Assembly (NCBI GenBank): GCA_022712915.1
Contig: JAFLJQ010000183.1
Coordinates: 1-56,452 of the forward strand
Source of the DNA: Gammaproteobacteria bacterium
GTDB lineage: Bacteria > Pseudomonadota > Gammaproteobacteria > UBA6429 > Thiohalophilaceae
DNA length: 56,452 nt
Direction of reading: 5' to 3'
Shown piece by piece: positions 26,769 to 36,898 of the stretch (positions within the stretch are counted from its first letter, which is position 1; each line of letters starts with the position of its first letter). The notes under the pieces were generated by a model that saw nothing but the letters and a program-made list of their open reading frames with translations, had not been told where the DNA came from and did not search any database. The position numbers and the translations under genes were made by a program.

Positions 26769-28193
26769 ATGCATGTATTGGTAATTGATGAAAATGAACA
26801 GCAACGTAATAAATACCAGCTCTTACTTGATTTTATCGACTATGACACGGTGGTTACTGATTTTCAGCAGTGGCAGATACTCACTGAACCGCCGCAATTT
26901 GTTATTTTGTCAGACTCAAGTGATAAAGCTAAAACACTGAAGGAATTAAAGGATCTGAAACAAGCATTGGGTGAGTCGATGCCCGTGTTATTTGCAACAC
27001 CAAAATTCAGCAAGTCTGATTTACCTGGTGAACTGGCTTGTTTGATCGCCACAACCATTCAAACCCCACTGAAACACCGGCAGTTGGTGCATGCCTTGCA
27101 TATTGCTGAGGTATATCGCGAAAGCAAGCGCACGGATGGCGCGCCGTCACTCATGTTGTTTCGGAGTCTGGTGGGCAATAGTCGTGCCATTATTGAGGTT
27201 CGCAAACTTATTGAGCAAGTTGCTGATACAGAAGCCAATGTATTGATTTTGGGTGAGTCGGGCACTGGCAAAGAAGTCGTTGCGCGCAATCTTCATTACT
27301 ACTCATCGCGTAAAGACAAGCCTTTTGTACCGGTCAATTGTGGCGCTATTCCCGGTGAACTATTAGAAAGTGAATTATTTGGCCATGAAAAAGGGGCTTT
27401 CACCGGGGCTATCAGTTCCAGACAGGGCCGTTTTGAGCTGGCCGATGGTGGCACACTGTTTCTGGATGAAATAGGGGACATGCCTCTTGCTATGCAGGTT
27501 AAATTGTTGCGTGTGATACAGGAACGGGTATTTGAACGAGTCGGCAGTAACAAGAGTGTCAAGGCTAATGTCAGGATCATAGCCGCTACTCACCGTGATC
27601 TGGAAGAATATATAAAACAGGGTGGGTTTCGTGAAGATCTTTATTATCGCCTTAATGTCTTTCCGATTGAAATGCCCCCCTTACAGGATCGTATTGAAGA
27701 TATTCCCTTATTAATAAATGAATTGATAACCCGTATGGAGCATGAGCAACGTGGCTCTGTACGTCTGACCCCCGCGGCGATCATGGCGCTATGCCAGTAT
27801 CCCTGGCCCGGTAACGTCAGAGAGTTGTCTAATCTGGTGGAGAGGTTGGTAATAATATTTCCTTATGGGGTGGTTGATGTGCGTGACTTGCCTGAAAAAT
27901 TCCGAGGTCATTTTGTTCCCGTAGATGGTGAGCCAGTTATGGCGATCCACCTTAGTGAGGATCATCATCCTGTTACCCCATCTGGTCAGACGCGTGAGCA
28001 TTTGCCCGTTGAGGGCCTGGATTTAAAGGAACACCTGACCAGTCTTGAATATTCTCTAATCAAACAGGCTTTGGATGAGGCCAATGGTGTGGTAGCCCAT
28101 GCGGCAAAAAGATTGCAAATGCGTCGTACAACATTAGTTGAAAAAATGCGTAAATATGGTCTTCACCGTCAGGAACATGCGACGGGAATTTGA
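26769..28193 (+). CDS. fleQ: FleQ, master sigma-54-dependent flagellar regulator
   Basis: A 474-residue enhancer-binding protein. Domains in order: an atypical receiver-like FleQ domain (about 1-115), an AAA+ sigma-54 activation domain (about 130-365) with Walker A G-E-S-G-T-G-K-E at about 162, G-A-F-T-G-A at about 209 and P-W-P-G-N-V-R-E-L, and a C-terminal Fis-type helix-turn-helix (about 425-465). In relatives it is the top flagellar activator and binds cyclic di-GMP. It lies after fliT and before fleSR, the Pseudomonas order. It would act on the sigma-54 promoters listed here. Confidence 0.95.
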   Translation: MHVLVIDENEQQRNKYQLLLDFIDYDTVVTDFQQWQILTEPPQFVILSDSSDKAKTLKELKDLKQALGESMPVLFATPKFSKSDLPGELACLIATTIQTPLKHRQLVHALHIAEVYRESKRTDGAPSLMLFRSLVGNSRAIIEVRKLIEQVADTEANVLILGESGTGKEVVARNLHYYSSRKDKPFVPVNCGAIPGELLESELFGHEKGAFTGAISSRQGRFELADGGTLFLDEIGDMPLAMQVKLLRVIQERVFERVGSNKSVKANVRIIAATHRDLEEYIKQGGFREDLYYRLNVFPIEMPPLQDRIEDIPLLINELITRMEHEQRGSVRLTPAAIMALCQYPWPGNVRELSNLVERLVIIFPYGVVDVRDLPEKFRGHFVPVDGEPVMAIHLSEDHHPVTPSGQTREHLPVEGLDLKEHLTSLEYSLIKQALDEANGVVAHAAKRLQMRRTTLVEKMRKYGLHRQEHATGI

Positions 28194-28244
28194 CTTCCTG
28201 TTGTTTAATCCCTCTAAGTTATTGATTTTAAGTCACCTTAAAAC

Positions 28245-28260
28245 AGGCACACTTTTTGCT
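28245..28260 (+). promoter_or_regulatory. Sigma-54 promoter of fleSR
   Basis: AGGCACACTTTTTGCT: GGCAC, five bases, TTGCT, with the 12-base GG-to-GC spacing; only the first consensus base differs. It lies 53 bases before fleS and fits FleQ control of fleSR. Confidence 0.78.
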
Positions 28261-28312
28261 TTTGGTATATTCGGTTGTTTCACGAATGTAAAACCAAACG
28301 GTACGAGGTGTT

Positions 28313-29524
28313 ATGAGTCAGCAGTCTGTCAAGTATCCCCAGGCACTAGAGGAAGCCTTTCACACCTTTAACCAACTTTCTGGTCAATTGGCGGATTCAT
28401 ATCATGCCCTGGAATCACGTGTTGCCAGCCTGAATGAAGAGCTGGCCCATGCCCATGATCAGCGTTATAACGAACTCACCGAAAAAGAACGCCTGGCAAA
28501 CCGATTAAGCTCATTGTTAACAGCCTTGCCCGGTGGGATTGTGGTACTGGATCAACATGGGCAGGTGCAAGAGTATAACCCGGTGGCGGCAGACCTATTG
28601 GGTGAGCCCTTACAGGCTATGTCATGGAAAGATGTTATTAATCGTGCCTTTGCGCCAAGAGTCGATGATGGTCATGATGTTTCATTAAAAGATGGTCGTC
28701 GCGTCAATATATCCACTTGTCCATTAGGATCAGAGCCTGGGCAGATTCTGTTGATTACTGATGTGACCGACGTCAGGAAACTTCAGGATCGTCTTACCCA
28801 ACATCAACGTTTGGCCGCAATGGGGAAAATGGCCGCTTCGTTGGCTCACCAGATAAGAACACCTCTGTCATCAGCCATCCTGTATTCATCAAATTTAAAG
28901 CGCCAACATATATCCGAACAGGAACGTCAACACAGCAGTGAAAAAATCATTTCCCGCTTAAGGCATCTTGAGCATGTGGTGAATGACATGTTGTTGTATG
29001 CCCGTGGTGCCAACCCGGGTGGTGATGAGTTTAGTGTGGATGAATTGCTGGCAGATTTGTTGGTTTCACTGGATAGTCAGCTACAGGTAACAGAAATCAA
29101 TTTTAAAGTGTCAAATAAAGATGCTCATGCCACGTTGTTGGGTAATCGCCCGATGTTGCTCAGTGCGTTGATTAATCTGGTGGTCAATGCCATTCAGGCA
29201 ATGCAGGGTAAAGGCTGTATTGAGGTTCGGGCAGTCTGCCTAGATGAAAATATGCTGCAAATTACGGTGAAAGATAATGGTTTTGGCTTTTCTGCCGAAG
29301 CCAGCGCGCATGCCTTTGAACCATTTTTTACCACGCGTAGTGAAGGCACCGGTTTAGGACTGGCGGTCGTGGCGGCAATAGTTAGTGCGCATGATGGGGA
29401 TATTGCCCTGAATTCAGAACAAGGTAAAGGTAGTACCTTTATCTTGCAGTTACCCATTGTTCAGCATACAGATAAATATATTGCTGACCGTTCTTTGAAT
29501 ATACGAACAGGTATGACAGCCTGA
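28313..29524 (+). CDS. fleS: FleS, soluble sensor histidine kinase
   Basis: A 403-residue kinase with no membrane segment. An N-terminal coiled region (about 1-60) is followed by a PAS domain (about 62-155), a HisKA domain with the phospho-acceptor in A-A-S-L-A-H-Q-I-R-T-P-L-S-S (about 185), and an HATPase domain with N-L-V-V-N-A-I-Q-A-M and the G-F-G-F and G-T-G-L-G-L-A-V-V boxes. It phosphorylates FleR, whose gene follows 33 bases later. Confidence 0.94.
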   Translation: MSQQSVKYPQALEEAFHTFNQLSGQLADSYHALESRVASLNEELAHAHDQRYNELTEKERLANRLSSLLTALPGGIVVLDQHGQVQEYNPVAADLLGEPLQAMSWKDVINRAFAPRVDDGHDVSLKDGRRVNISTCPLGSEPGQILLITDVTDVRKLQDRLTQHQRLAAMGKMAASLAHQIRTPLSSAILYSSNLKRQHISEQERQHSSEKIISRLRHLEHVVNDMLLYARGANPGGDEFSVDELLADLLVSLDSQLQVTEINFKVSNKDAHATLLGNRPMLLSALINLVVNAIQAMQGKGCIEVRAVCLDENMLQITVKDNGFGFSAEASAHAFEPFFTTRSEGTGLGLAVVAAIVSAHDGDIALNSEQGKGSTFILQLPIVQHTDKYIADRSLNIRTGMTA

Positions 29525-29557
29525 AATAATTAATCTGATATTGAGTTTGAGGTCGTT

Positions 29558-30934
29558 ATGAATAGTGCAACCATTCTTATTGTTGAAGATGATCAGGATT
29601 TGCTGGAAGCTTTATCCGACACGCTTGAATTAGCTGGATACAATATTAAAACAGCAGCCAATGGTGAACATGCCCTGGCCGTGCTGGAGAAATACGATGT
29701 CAATCTTGTGATCAGTGATATACAAATGCCGGTGATGGATGGGCATAAATTATTGAAATTAATTAAAAGCAGATTCCATGATACACCGGTCATGTTGATG
29801 ACAGCTTATGGCACTATTCAGCAGGCGGTTGATGCCATGCGTGATGGTGCCGTTGATTATCTGGTTAAGCCATTTGAGGCAGAAGTTCTGAACAATATGG
29901 TAAGCCATTATATTGGTCAGTCGGAATTGTCTTCTAGTGAGTTGATAGCAGTGGATGAGACATCTATAGATTTGGTCAGGTTGGCAAAAAAGGTTGCTGA
30001 CAGTGATGCCACGGTTATGATTACCGGTGAAAGTGGTGTGGGCAAGGAGGTGCTGGCCAAATTCATCCATCAGCAATCATCTCGGGCGGAGAAGGCATTT
30101 GTGGCGATAAACTGTGCCGCTATACCTGAAAATATGCTCGAAGCTACCTTGTTTGGTTATGAAAAAGGGGCTTATACAGGTGCATACAAGGCTTCACCGG
30201 GGAAATTTGAATTGGCCAATGGCGGTACGATTTTACTTGATGAAATTTCAGAGATGGCTTTGGGTTTGCAAGCCAAATTGTTAAGGGTGTTGCAGGAAAA
30301 AGAAGTGGAACGCTTGGGTGGAAATAAGGTGATCGAACTTGATATTCGTATCCTGGCCACATCAAATCGTGATATGCGTCAAGCGGTTTCCAATAATGCA
30401 TTCCGGGAAGATTTGTTTTACCGTTTGAATGTCTTTCCTTTGCATGTCAGCCCCTTGCGTGAACGTAAGGACGATATTATTCCAATAGCAGAGCGCTTGA
30501 TTGAGCAGTATGCTATTTCAGCAGGGCGTAGTATTTCTGAGTTGACGAGTCAGGCAAAGGGCAAGTTACGTAACAATCATTGGCAAGGTAATGTTCGTGA
30601 ACTGGATAATGTTATTCAACGCAGTCTTATTTTGCAATCCGGCGATATTATTGATAGTGACGATATTCAGTTTGAGATAACGTCTGCAACTTATACAACT
30701 ATAACAAGTGGTGTAACTGATTTACAGGAGCAAAATGATACTTTGAATGGTGATCTTAAACAAAGGGAATGGGATTTGATTTTGAATGCGATCAAGGATG
30801 CACGTGGTAGTCGCAAGGTGACTGCCGAACGGCTTGGTGTCAGTCAACGCACCCTGCGCTATAAGCTGGCCAGGATGCGTGATGCAGGCATTGTGGTTCC
30901 AGGCTCAAATGATATGGAAACAGTACAAAATTAA
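29558..30934 (+). CDS. fleR: FleR, sigma-54-dependent response regulator
   Basis: A 458-residue NtrC-type regulator. The receiver (about 1-115) has the acidic pair E-D-D and phospho-acceptor Asp in L-V-I-S-D-I-Q-M-P. The AAA+ domain has Walker A G-E-S-G-V-G-K-E and a sigma-54 contact loop reading G-A-Y-T-G-A, where the commoner form is G-A-F-T-G-A. The C terminus is a Fis-type helix-turn-helix (V-T-A-E-R-L-G-V-S-Q-R-T-L-R-Y-K-L). FleR activates mid-class basal body and hook genes in relatives. Confidence 0.94.
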   Translation: MNSATILIVEDDQDLLEALSDTLELAGYNIKTAANGEHALAVLEKYDVNLVISDIQMPVMDGHKLLKLIKSRFHDTPVMLMTAYGTIQQAVDAMRDGAVDYLVKPFEAEVLNNMVSHYIGQSELSSSELIAVDETSIDLVRLAKKVADSDATVMITGESGVGKEVLAKFIHQQSSRAEKAFVAINCAAIPENMLEATLFGYEKGAYTGAYKASPGKFELANGGTILLDEISEMALGLQAKLLRVLQEKEVERLGGNKVIELDIRILATSNRDMRQAVSNNAFREDLFYRLNVFPLHVSPLRERKDDIIPIAERLIEQYAISAGRSISELTSQAKGKLRNNHWQGNVRELDNVIQRSLILQSGDIIDSDDIQFEITSATYTTITSGVTDLQEQNDTLNGDLKQREWDLILNAIKDARGSRKVTAERLGVSQRTLRYKLARMRDAGIVVPGSNDMETVQN

Positions 30935-30964
30935 TTCGGAAACAGATTTTAAGAGGTTCAGATA

Positions 30965-31291
30965 ATGGTAAACAATACGATAAATACAGACACTCTATTA
31001 ATACAGATGCGAGCCATGGCTGCCCAGGCACAAGCCAAGTCGGTAGAAACGCCAAGTGGAGAGAAGTCAGCCAATTTTGCTGATTTGTTAAGTCAGTCGA
31101 TTGCTCAGGTTAATGAACTGAAAAAATCAGGTAATGCCCTTGCACAATCTTTTCAAAAAGGTGACCCAAATGTGCAAATGTCTGATGTCATGGTGACCAT
31201 GCAAAAGGCCAGTGTCTCATTTCAGGCTATGGTTGAAGTCAGGAATAAACTGGTTTCTGCCTACCAGGACGTCATGAATATGCAGGTTTGA
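30965..31291 (+). CDS. fliE: FliE, MS ring-rod junction protein
   Basis: A 108-residue protein ending with the FliE signature N-V-Q-M-S-D-V-M-V-T-M-Q-K-A-S-V-S-F-Q-A-M and V-R-N-K-L-V-S-A-Y-Q. It joins the rod to the FliF ring and is the first type III substrate. It follows fleR after 30 bases; I could not find a separate promoter in that gap. Confidence 0.95.
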   Translation: MVNNTINTDTLLIQMRAMAAQAQAKSVETPSGEKSANFADLLSQSIAQVNELKKSGNALAQSFQKGDPNVQMSDVMVTMQKASVSFQAMVEVRNKLVSAYQDVMNMQV

Positions 31292-31338
31292 TAGATCTAA
31301 GTTGTATTGTCAGTTGAGCAGAGAGATGAAGATATTCT

Positions 31339-32937
31339 ATGGATCTTGTTAAAGTTGAACATTTGACAGAAACCATGAAGGGCATTTCTACCATACCTTT
31401 CATGCGTCAGATTGGCATTATGGTTGGACTTGCAATGAGTATCGGCATTGCGGTTGCCATTGTTCTATGGTCACAGGAACCAAACTACAGTGTTTTGTAC
31501 AGCAGCCTCTCTCCCAAGGATGCCAGTGCTATTGTCGATGTATTTGAGGCTGCGAATGTTAAGTATAAGATAGAGCACGACTCTGGCATGTTGTTGGTTC
31601 AGTCCGAACGTTTGCATGAAGCCAGAATGATGTTGGCAGAAAGTAATTTACCCGAGGATACTAATGTCGGTTTTGAACTGATTGAAAAAGAGCAGGGCTT
31701 TGGTACCAGTAATTTTATTCAAGGCGCGCGCTATCAACGGGCCATTGAAGGTGAACTGGCTAAAACTATCCAATCCATGTCAGCAGTAGATACTGCTCGG
31801 GTTCATTTAGCCTTGCCCAAGGAATCGGCCTTTGTCCGCGATAAGCGCCAGCCGGGCGCATCGGTTATGTTGTCTCTGGCTCAGGGCAGACGGCTTGAGG
31901 ATGAACAAATTCAGGCCATCCGTCATTTGGTGGCTTCCAGTATTCCTCAAATGGAACCTGCCAATGTTACTGTGGTGGATGCAAAGGGTCGTTTACTTTC
32001 CGATGATCTGAAATCCAGTAGTATGAAACTGAGTGCCCAGCAGTTTGAGTATAGCCGGCGAATCGAATCACTTTATACCAATCGTATTGAACAGTTGCTC
32101 ATCCCTATTGTGGGGAATGGTAAAATTCATGCTCAGGTCTCGGCTGACATGGATTTTACAGTAACAGAAATAACGCAGGAGCGGTTTAATCCTGATTTAC
32201 CCTCTGTGCGTAGTGAACAGAGTGTTGAGGAACATAGCAATGGATCGGTTGATGCGGGCATTCCCGGTGCATTGAGCAATCAACCTCCGGGTGTAGCTGA
32301 CGCGCCTCAGGTAGCAAATGATGGCAATCAACAACAACCCTTACCCAGCAAAACACGACGTCAATCCACTCGCAACTTTGAGCTGGATAAAACCATCAGC
32401 CATACCAAGCATAATCCGGGTATTATAAAACGTTTGTCGATTGCGGTTGTTGTGGACAATAAAATTGGCAAGAATGAAGAAGGTGAACCGATTAGTATTC
32501 CACATACACCGGAAGATTTGGCAAGGCTTACCGCCCTGGTTAGAGAAACGGTCGGCTTTAATGCCTTGCGTGGTGATACGGTCAATGTGACTAATGTGGC
32601 CTTTACACCAGTGGCGATTGAAGTGCCACCTGTTATCCCGTTCTGGGAGAAGTCATGGTTCTGGAGTGCATTCAAGCAGGTAATGGTGGTTATTTTTATG
32701 CTTATTCTATTGTTTGGACTGTTGCGCCCGATGATGCACAGTCTAATGGCCAAATCCAAAGAAGAAGATGAAGAAGAAGAAGAGGAAGATGAACCTATTT
32801 CCGCTCCCAAGCTTGAAGCACCTGCCTATGAGTCAAACTTGCAGTTAGCCAAAGCCATTGCCGCAGATGATCCAAAAATGGTTGCACAAGTGGTTCGTAG
32901 CTGGATCATGTCAGACAAGAAACGAGTGGGTGGCTGA
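31339..32937 (+). CDS. fliF: FliF, MS-ring protein
   Basis: A 532-residue inner-membrane ring protein. One membrane helix lies near residues 25-44 (G-I-M-V-G-L-A-M-S-I-G-I-A-V) and a second near 447-467. Between them is the YscJ/FliF region, with Y-S-V-L-Y-S-S-L and E-G-E-L-A-K-T-I. An acidic Glu/Asp run (about 475-490) precedes the C-terminal FliG-binding tail. Its stop overlaps the fliG start by one base. Confidence 0.96.
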   Translation: MDLVKVEHLTETMKGISTIPFMRQIGIMVGLAMSIGIAVAIVLWSQEPNYSVLYSSLSPKDASAIVDVFEAANVKYKIEHDSGMLLVQSERLHEARMMLAESNLPEDTNVGFELIEKEQGFGTSNFIQGARYQRAIEGELAKTIQSMSAVDTARVHLALPKESAFVRDKRQPGASVMLSLAQGRRLEDEQIQAIRHLVASSIPQMEPANVTVVDAKGRLLSDDLKSSSMKLSAQQFEYSRRIESLYTNRIEQLLIPIVGNGKIHAQVSADMDFTVTEITQERFNPDLPSVRSEQSVEEHSNGSVDAGIPGALSNQPPGVADAPQVANDGNQQQPLPSKTRRQSTRNFELDKTISHTKHNPGIIKRLSIAVVVDNKIGKNEEGEPISIPHTPEDLARLTALVRETVGFNALRGDTVNVTNVAFTPVAIEVPPVIPFWEKSWFWSAFKQVMVVIFMLILLFGLLRPMMHSLMAKSKEEDEEEEEEDEPISAPKLEAPAYESNLQLAKAIAADDPKMVAQVVRSWIMSDKKRVGG

Positions 32938-33944
32938 TGGCCAAGAAAGAGAAAAAACTTAATGGCATAGAACGTTCAGCTGTGCTGTTATTGTCCATTG
33001 GTGAAGATGATGCTGGTGAAATCATGCGTCATATGTCACCCAAAGAAGTGCAGGCCGTGGGCGAGGCGATGGCCACCATTGGAGGGATCAGCAAGGATCA
33101 GATCGGTGAAATTCTCGATGACTTTGCTGAATCGATGGGGGAACATACTTCCCTGGGGGTTGGCAGTGAAGATTATCTGCGCAAAGTCCTGACCAATGCA
33201 TTAGGAGGTGATAAGGCCGAGGCTTTGTTGGATCGTATCCTGATGGGACGTAATTCAAAAGGTCTGGATGCTCTCAAGTGGATGGAGCCGCGTGCCGTTG
33301 CAGATATTATTCGTCTTGAGCATCCGCAGATTATTGCTATCGTCCTGTCCTATCTGGAAGCTGATCGGGCGGCTGATGTGTTAGCTGCTCTGCCCGAAAA
33401 TATGCGAGTCGATGTGGTGATGCGTATAGCCTCATTGGATGGTATTCAGCCTAGTGCGATCAATGAACTGGATGACATGCTTGAACAACAATTCTCTGGA
33501 AATTCAGAAAACATTAAAACCTCATCAGTGGGGGGCCTAAAGACGGCTGCGAATTTGATGAACTATCTCGAACCGAGCGTTGAAAATGAGATCATGGAAA
33601 TTGTTAAGGAAGCCGATATGGAAATGGCTGAGGGTATTCAAGACTTGATGTTTGTATTTGATAATTTAGTTGATATTGATGACCGCGGTATTCAGGCATT
33701 GATGAGAGAAACGCAATCAGAGGTTTTGATTACGGCATTAAAAGGTGCAGAAGTTGCGGTCAAGGATAAGATACTCAAGAATATGTCCAAACGTGCAGCT
33801 GAAATGTTGGAAGATGATCTGGAAAACAAAGGGCCTGTCAAACTCAGTGAAGTTGAAAATGCACAGAAGGAAATTTTATCTGTTGCAAGACGTATGGCCG
33901 ATGCCGGTGAGATAAATCTGAAAGCCAGTGATGAGTATATTTAG
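32937..33944 (+). CDS. fliG: FliG, motor switch protein
   Basis: A 335-residue C-ring protein that contacts the stator. It shows the N-terminal FliF-binding domain (R-S-A-V-L-L-L-S-I-G-E-D-D-A), the middle E-H-P-Q-I-I-A-I-V-L-S-Y motif, and the C-terminal charged domain (F-V-F-D-N-L-V-D-I-D-D-R-G-I-Q). The partner switch genes fliM and fliN are not in this window. Confidence 0.96.
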   Translation: MAKKEKKLNGIERSAVLLLSIGEDDAGEIMRHMSPKEVQAVGEAMATIGGISKDQIGEILDDFAESMGEHTSLGVGSEDYLRKVLTNALGGDKAEALLDRILMGRNSKGLDALKWMEPRAVADIIRLEHPQIIAIVLSYLEADRAADVLAALPENMRVDVVMRIASLDGIQPSAINELDDMLEQQFSGNSENIKTSSVGGLKTAANLMNYLEPSVENEIMEIVKEADMEMAEGIQDLMFVFDNLVDIDDRGIQALMRETQSEVLITALKGAEVAVKDKILKNMSKRAAEMLEDDLENKGPVKLSEVENAQKEILSVARRMADAGEINLKASDEYI

Positions 33945-33946
33945 TT

Positions 33947-34621
33947 ATGGGTGCACCTAAGGTTATCAATGACAAAAAGGGGCTTACTGCCTATGAGCGC
34001 TGGGAGATGCCAGCTGTTGAAGCAGAACCACCTCATCAGGATGAACTGGTTACGGCCTCTGAAATTGAGGCGATCCAACAACTGGCCTATACCGAAGGTT
34101 ATGCCCAGGGTTATGAAATTGGCGTGGAACAGGGGCACAAGGATGGTTATACCGCAGGCCATGCAAAACTGGAAAAATTATTGACTGAACGGTTGCAACG
34201 CATTGATTCGGTCTTGTCATTTATCTCCAGACCACTGAGTGATTTAGATGAGCAGGTAGTTAATCAGTTGGCCGATATGAGTATTGTGATTGCCCGTCAA
34301 TTGATTCGTCGGGAATTACATACCGATCCTGGTCAGGTGATTGCTGCTGTCAGAGAGGCGATGACAGCTTTGCCTGTCAATACCCGTGATACTCGTATTT
34401 TTTTGCACCCTGATGATGCCACACTGGTTAGAGAGGTTTTCTCCATAAGTGACGAACGTGAGCAAAGCTGGAAATTGATCGAAGACCCTGCTATTACGCG
34501 AGGAGGATGCCGGATTGAGGCAGAAAATTCCAAAATTGATTCTACTGTGGAATATCGCATGAATCAGGTTGTGGCCACTTTGTTAGGAGGAGAAAGAGAA
34601 CAGGATCAGCTTGATGAGTGA
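33947..34621 (+). CDS. fliH: FliH, export ATPase regulator
   Basis: A 224-residue protein with Gly-x-x-x-Gly-like repeats ([13 protein letters not shown], about 50-65) typical of FliH, followed by a helical region and a C-terminal FliI-binding domain (L-I-R-R-E-L...[13 protein letters not shown]). It overlaps fliI at its 3' end and restrains FliI until it docks at the export gate. Confidence 0.94.
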   Translation: MGAPKVINDKKGLTAYERWEMPAVEAEPPHQDELVTASEIEAIQQLAYTEGYAQGYEIGVEQGHKDGYTAGHAKLEKLLTERLQRIDSVLSFISRPLSDLDEQVVNQLADMSIVIARQLIRRELHTDPGQVIAAVREAMTALPVNTRDTRIFLHPDDATLVREVFSISDEREQSWKLIEDPAITRGGCRIEAENSKIDSTVEYRMNQVVATLLGGEREQDQLDE

Positions 34622-36020
34622 GCAAGATAAATTACTTCATCCGCGCTATGTGCATACGCCGTTCTGGCGTCATAAGTTATCCAATATCACTCGACGACTG
34701 GAAGGGAGCCCACAGCTTATTGTTGAAGGTCGTTTGACTCGAATGGTCGGCCTGACGCTGGAGGCGGTGGGTTGTCAGGCCGCGATTGGTTCACGTTGCT
34801 TAGTGGAAAGTATTAATGATGAGCCGGTTGAGGCCGAGGTTGTGGGTTTTGCCGGTGATCATATTTATCTGATGCCAACGGGTGATATGCGTGGCATACG
34901 GCCTAATGCACGAGTGATCCCTACCGGACAGGTTTATGCCGCCGACGTGGGTGAAGATTTGTTGGGCCGGGTATTGGATGGTTCGGGCAAACCACTGGAT
35001 GGCAAAGGGCCTTTACGCACCCATGAGCGGGTACCCTTGAATGGTCGAACAACAAATCCACTGGCCAGGGCACCTATTACGGAGCCACTTGATGTCGGTG
35101 TCAGGGCCATTAATGCCTTGTTTACTATCGGCCGTGGTCAACGTATGGGCCTGGTGGCAGGCAGTGGTGTGGGTAAGAGTGTCCTGCTGGGGATGATGAC
35201 CAAGTTCACCACAGCCGATGTGATCGTGGTCGGTTTGATCGGTGAGCGTGGGCGTGAAGTTAAAGAGTTTATCGATAATATTCTTGGTGAGGCGGGCATG
35301 TCTCGTGCTGTGGTGGTGGCTGTCCCGGCGGATCAAACTCCCGTTATGCGTATGCATGGGGCCTATTTGGCGACCAGTATTGCTGAATATTTTCGTGACA
35401 GGGGCCGTAATGTTTTATTGTTAATGGATTCACTGACTCGTTTTGCCCAGGCACAACGTGAGATTGCCCTGGCTATAGGTGAGCCTCCGGCCACCAAGGG
35501 TTATCCTCCCTCGGTATTTGCCCGTATTCCTCAACTGGTAGAGCGGGCCGGAACAGGGGTGACCGGCTCAGGTTCCATCACGGCATTTTATACGGTATTG
35601 GTTGAAGGAGATGATCCACAGGATCCGATTGCTGATTCTGCCCGGGCTGTCCTCGATGGGCACATTGTTTTGTCCAGGGATATGGCTGAAGCCGGTTTGT
35701 ATCCTGCGATCAATATGGAAGTTTCAATTAGTCGCCTGATGACTGAAATTGCCAGTCCTGAGCATCTGGCCTGGGCGATACGTTTTAGGCAGTTGAATGC
35801 GATCTACCAGCAGAACAAGGATCTCATTACCGTTGGTGCCTATGCCCGAGGCAGTGATCCCCGTATCGATGAAGCCATTGCCATGAATCCACGCATACTC
35901 GATTTTATCAGCCAGGGAATGCACACCGCAGTGGGCTTGGAGAACAGCATACATGATCTTGAGGCATTACTACGCATACAGCCTGCCCCTGATGCGATGT
36001 CGCCGTTGATGGTGCAATAG
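34614..36020 (+). CDS. fliI: FliI, flagellar type III export ATPase
   Basis: A 468-residue F1-beta-like ATPase. Walker A reads G-S-G-V-G-K-S near residue 185, followed by [10 protein letters not shown] and Walker B in [10 protein letters not shown]. The ATG at 34614 overlaps the fliH end and is preceded by CAGGA; a TTG three bases earlier is less likely. It energises export together with FliH and FliJ. Confidence 0.96.
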   Translation: MSEQDKLLHPRYVHTPFWRHKLSNITRRLEGSPQLIVEGRLTRMVGLTLEAVGCQAAIGSRCLVESINDEPVEAEVVGFAGDHIYLMPTGDMRGIRPNARVIPTGQVYAADVGEDLLGRVLDGSGKPLDGKGPLRTHERVPLNGRTTNPLARAPITEPLDVGVRAINALFTIGRGQRMGLVAGSGVGKSVLLGMMTKFTTADVIVVGLIGERGREVKEFIDNILGEAGMSRAVVVAVPADQTPVMRMHGAYLATSIAEYFRDRGRNVLLLMDSLTRFAQAQREIALAIGEPPATKGYPPSVFARIPQLVERAGTGVTGSGSITAFYTVLVEGDDPQDPIADSARAVLDGHIVLSRDMAEAGLYPAINMEVSISRLMTEIASPEHLAWAIRFRQLNAIYQQNKDLITVGAYARGSDPRIDEAIAMNPRILDFISQGMHTAVGLENSIHDLEALLRIQPAPDAMSPLMVQ

Positions 36021-36110
36021 CAGTGCCAGTTGTGGGCAGGAATATTGCATATACTGACATTAAGTATTTCTGGATTGGAAGGTTTGAGTTGATGAACACA
36101 GGTGTCCGCT

Positions 36111-36560
36111 ATGAAAAAATCTGACCGCATGATTCCTATCAAGCAGATAGCGGCTGATCATGAACAGGCAGCCGTAAATGAATTGGGGCAAACTCAGCGT
36201 GCCTTGTCCGAGCATGAAATGAAACTGGAGCAACTAAAAAATTACCGGACAGAGTATGCCCGCTTGTTTCAGGAGCATGGTAGCCGGGGTATGGATGGTT
36301 CTCAGTTACAGGCTTATCAAACTTTTTTGGCCCAACTGGATACGGCTATCCGGCGGCAGGTTGAGGTGATTAGCCAAGTCGAGGGTCAGTGTGTAGAAAA
36401 ACGTGATGTATGGCAACAACGCCATACTCGCACTGAGGCTCTGGGTAAAACCGTGGAGCGATTTCAAAAAACTGAACGCAGCCTGGAAGGTAAACAGGAG
36501 CAGCGTGAGACGGATGATCATACCAACAGTCAGTTTTGGGTGATGCGTCATAATAAGTAA
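36111..36560 (+). CDS. fliJ: FliJ, export chaperone/stalk
   Basis: A 149-residue, highly charged, Gln-rich coiled-coil protein (helical over about 15-135), the expected size and character of FliJ, directly after fliI. FliJ forms the central stalk of the FliI ring and cycles chaperones. The start is ATG 36111 with AGGTG about 9 bases upstream; GTG 36102 is an alternative. Confidence 0.9.
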   Translation: MKKSDRMIPIKQIAADHEQAAVNELGQTQRALSEHEMKLEQLKNYRTEYARLFQEHGSRGMDGSQLQAYQTFLAQLDTAIRRQVEVISQVEGQCVEKRDVWQQRHTRTEALGKTVERFQKTERSLEGKQEQRETDDHTNSQFWVMRHNK

Positions 36561-36830
36561 GTATTGAATATTACGGGTTTTTCATTAAAGGGCACTTTTA
36601 AAAATCTACTGAAGCAGCGTTGGTTGTGTTAAAAAAAGCTCAAAAGGCTCATTTACTGCGTGTAAGCTGCGTTTTTTGCTCGTCACATGCCGATGATGAG
36701 CCCCTTCGGAGCCATGCTATTGCATGTCTAAAATCATTGCTGATGATTTTGTCACTTGTTTTGCCTTGCCAGCATCTGCTTGATAGAATTTTTAGAAGTA
36801 CCCTAAAGTCATGAAGTCTTTATTTGTAAT
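36561..36830. other. Spacer between fliJ and fliK
   Basis: No gene. It contains a stretch around 36640-36690 (CTCATTTACTGCGTGTAAGC then TTTTTTGCTCG) that looks like an intergenic repeat with short internal inverted words; its 64-codon frame has a poor start and no family resemblance. Confidence 0.4.
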
Positions 36831-36846
36831 TGGCATAAGCTTTGCA
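36831..36846 (+). promoter_or_regulatory. Sigma-54 promoter of fliK
   Basis: TGGCATAAGCTTTGCA: TGGCAT, five bases, TTGCA, one mismatch to the -24/-12 consensus with exact spacing. It lies 53 bases before fliK. Confidence 0.85.
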
Positions 36847-36898
36847 AATTATCCTGTGTTGTTAGTTTTTGTAAAATATATAAGCAGGGTAATTTTTA

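Noticed and set aside
27059-27593. Minus-strand open frames within fleQ
   Set aside because: They are shadows of the strongly conserved fleQ reading frame.
36620-36814. 64-codon gene between fliJ and fliK
   Set aside because: No start context or family resemblance; it overlaps a repeat-like intergenic stretch.
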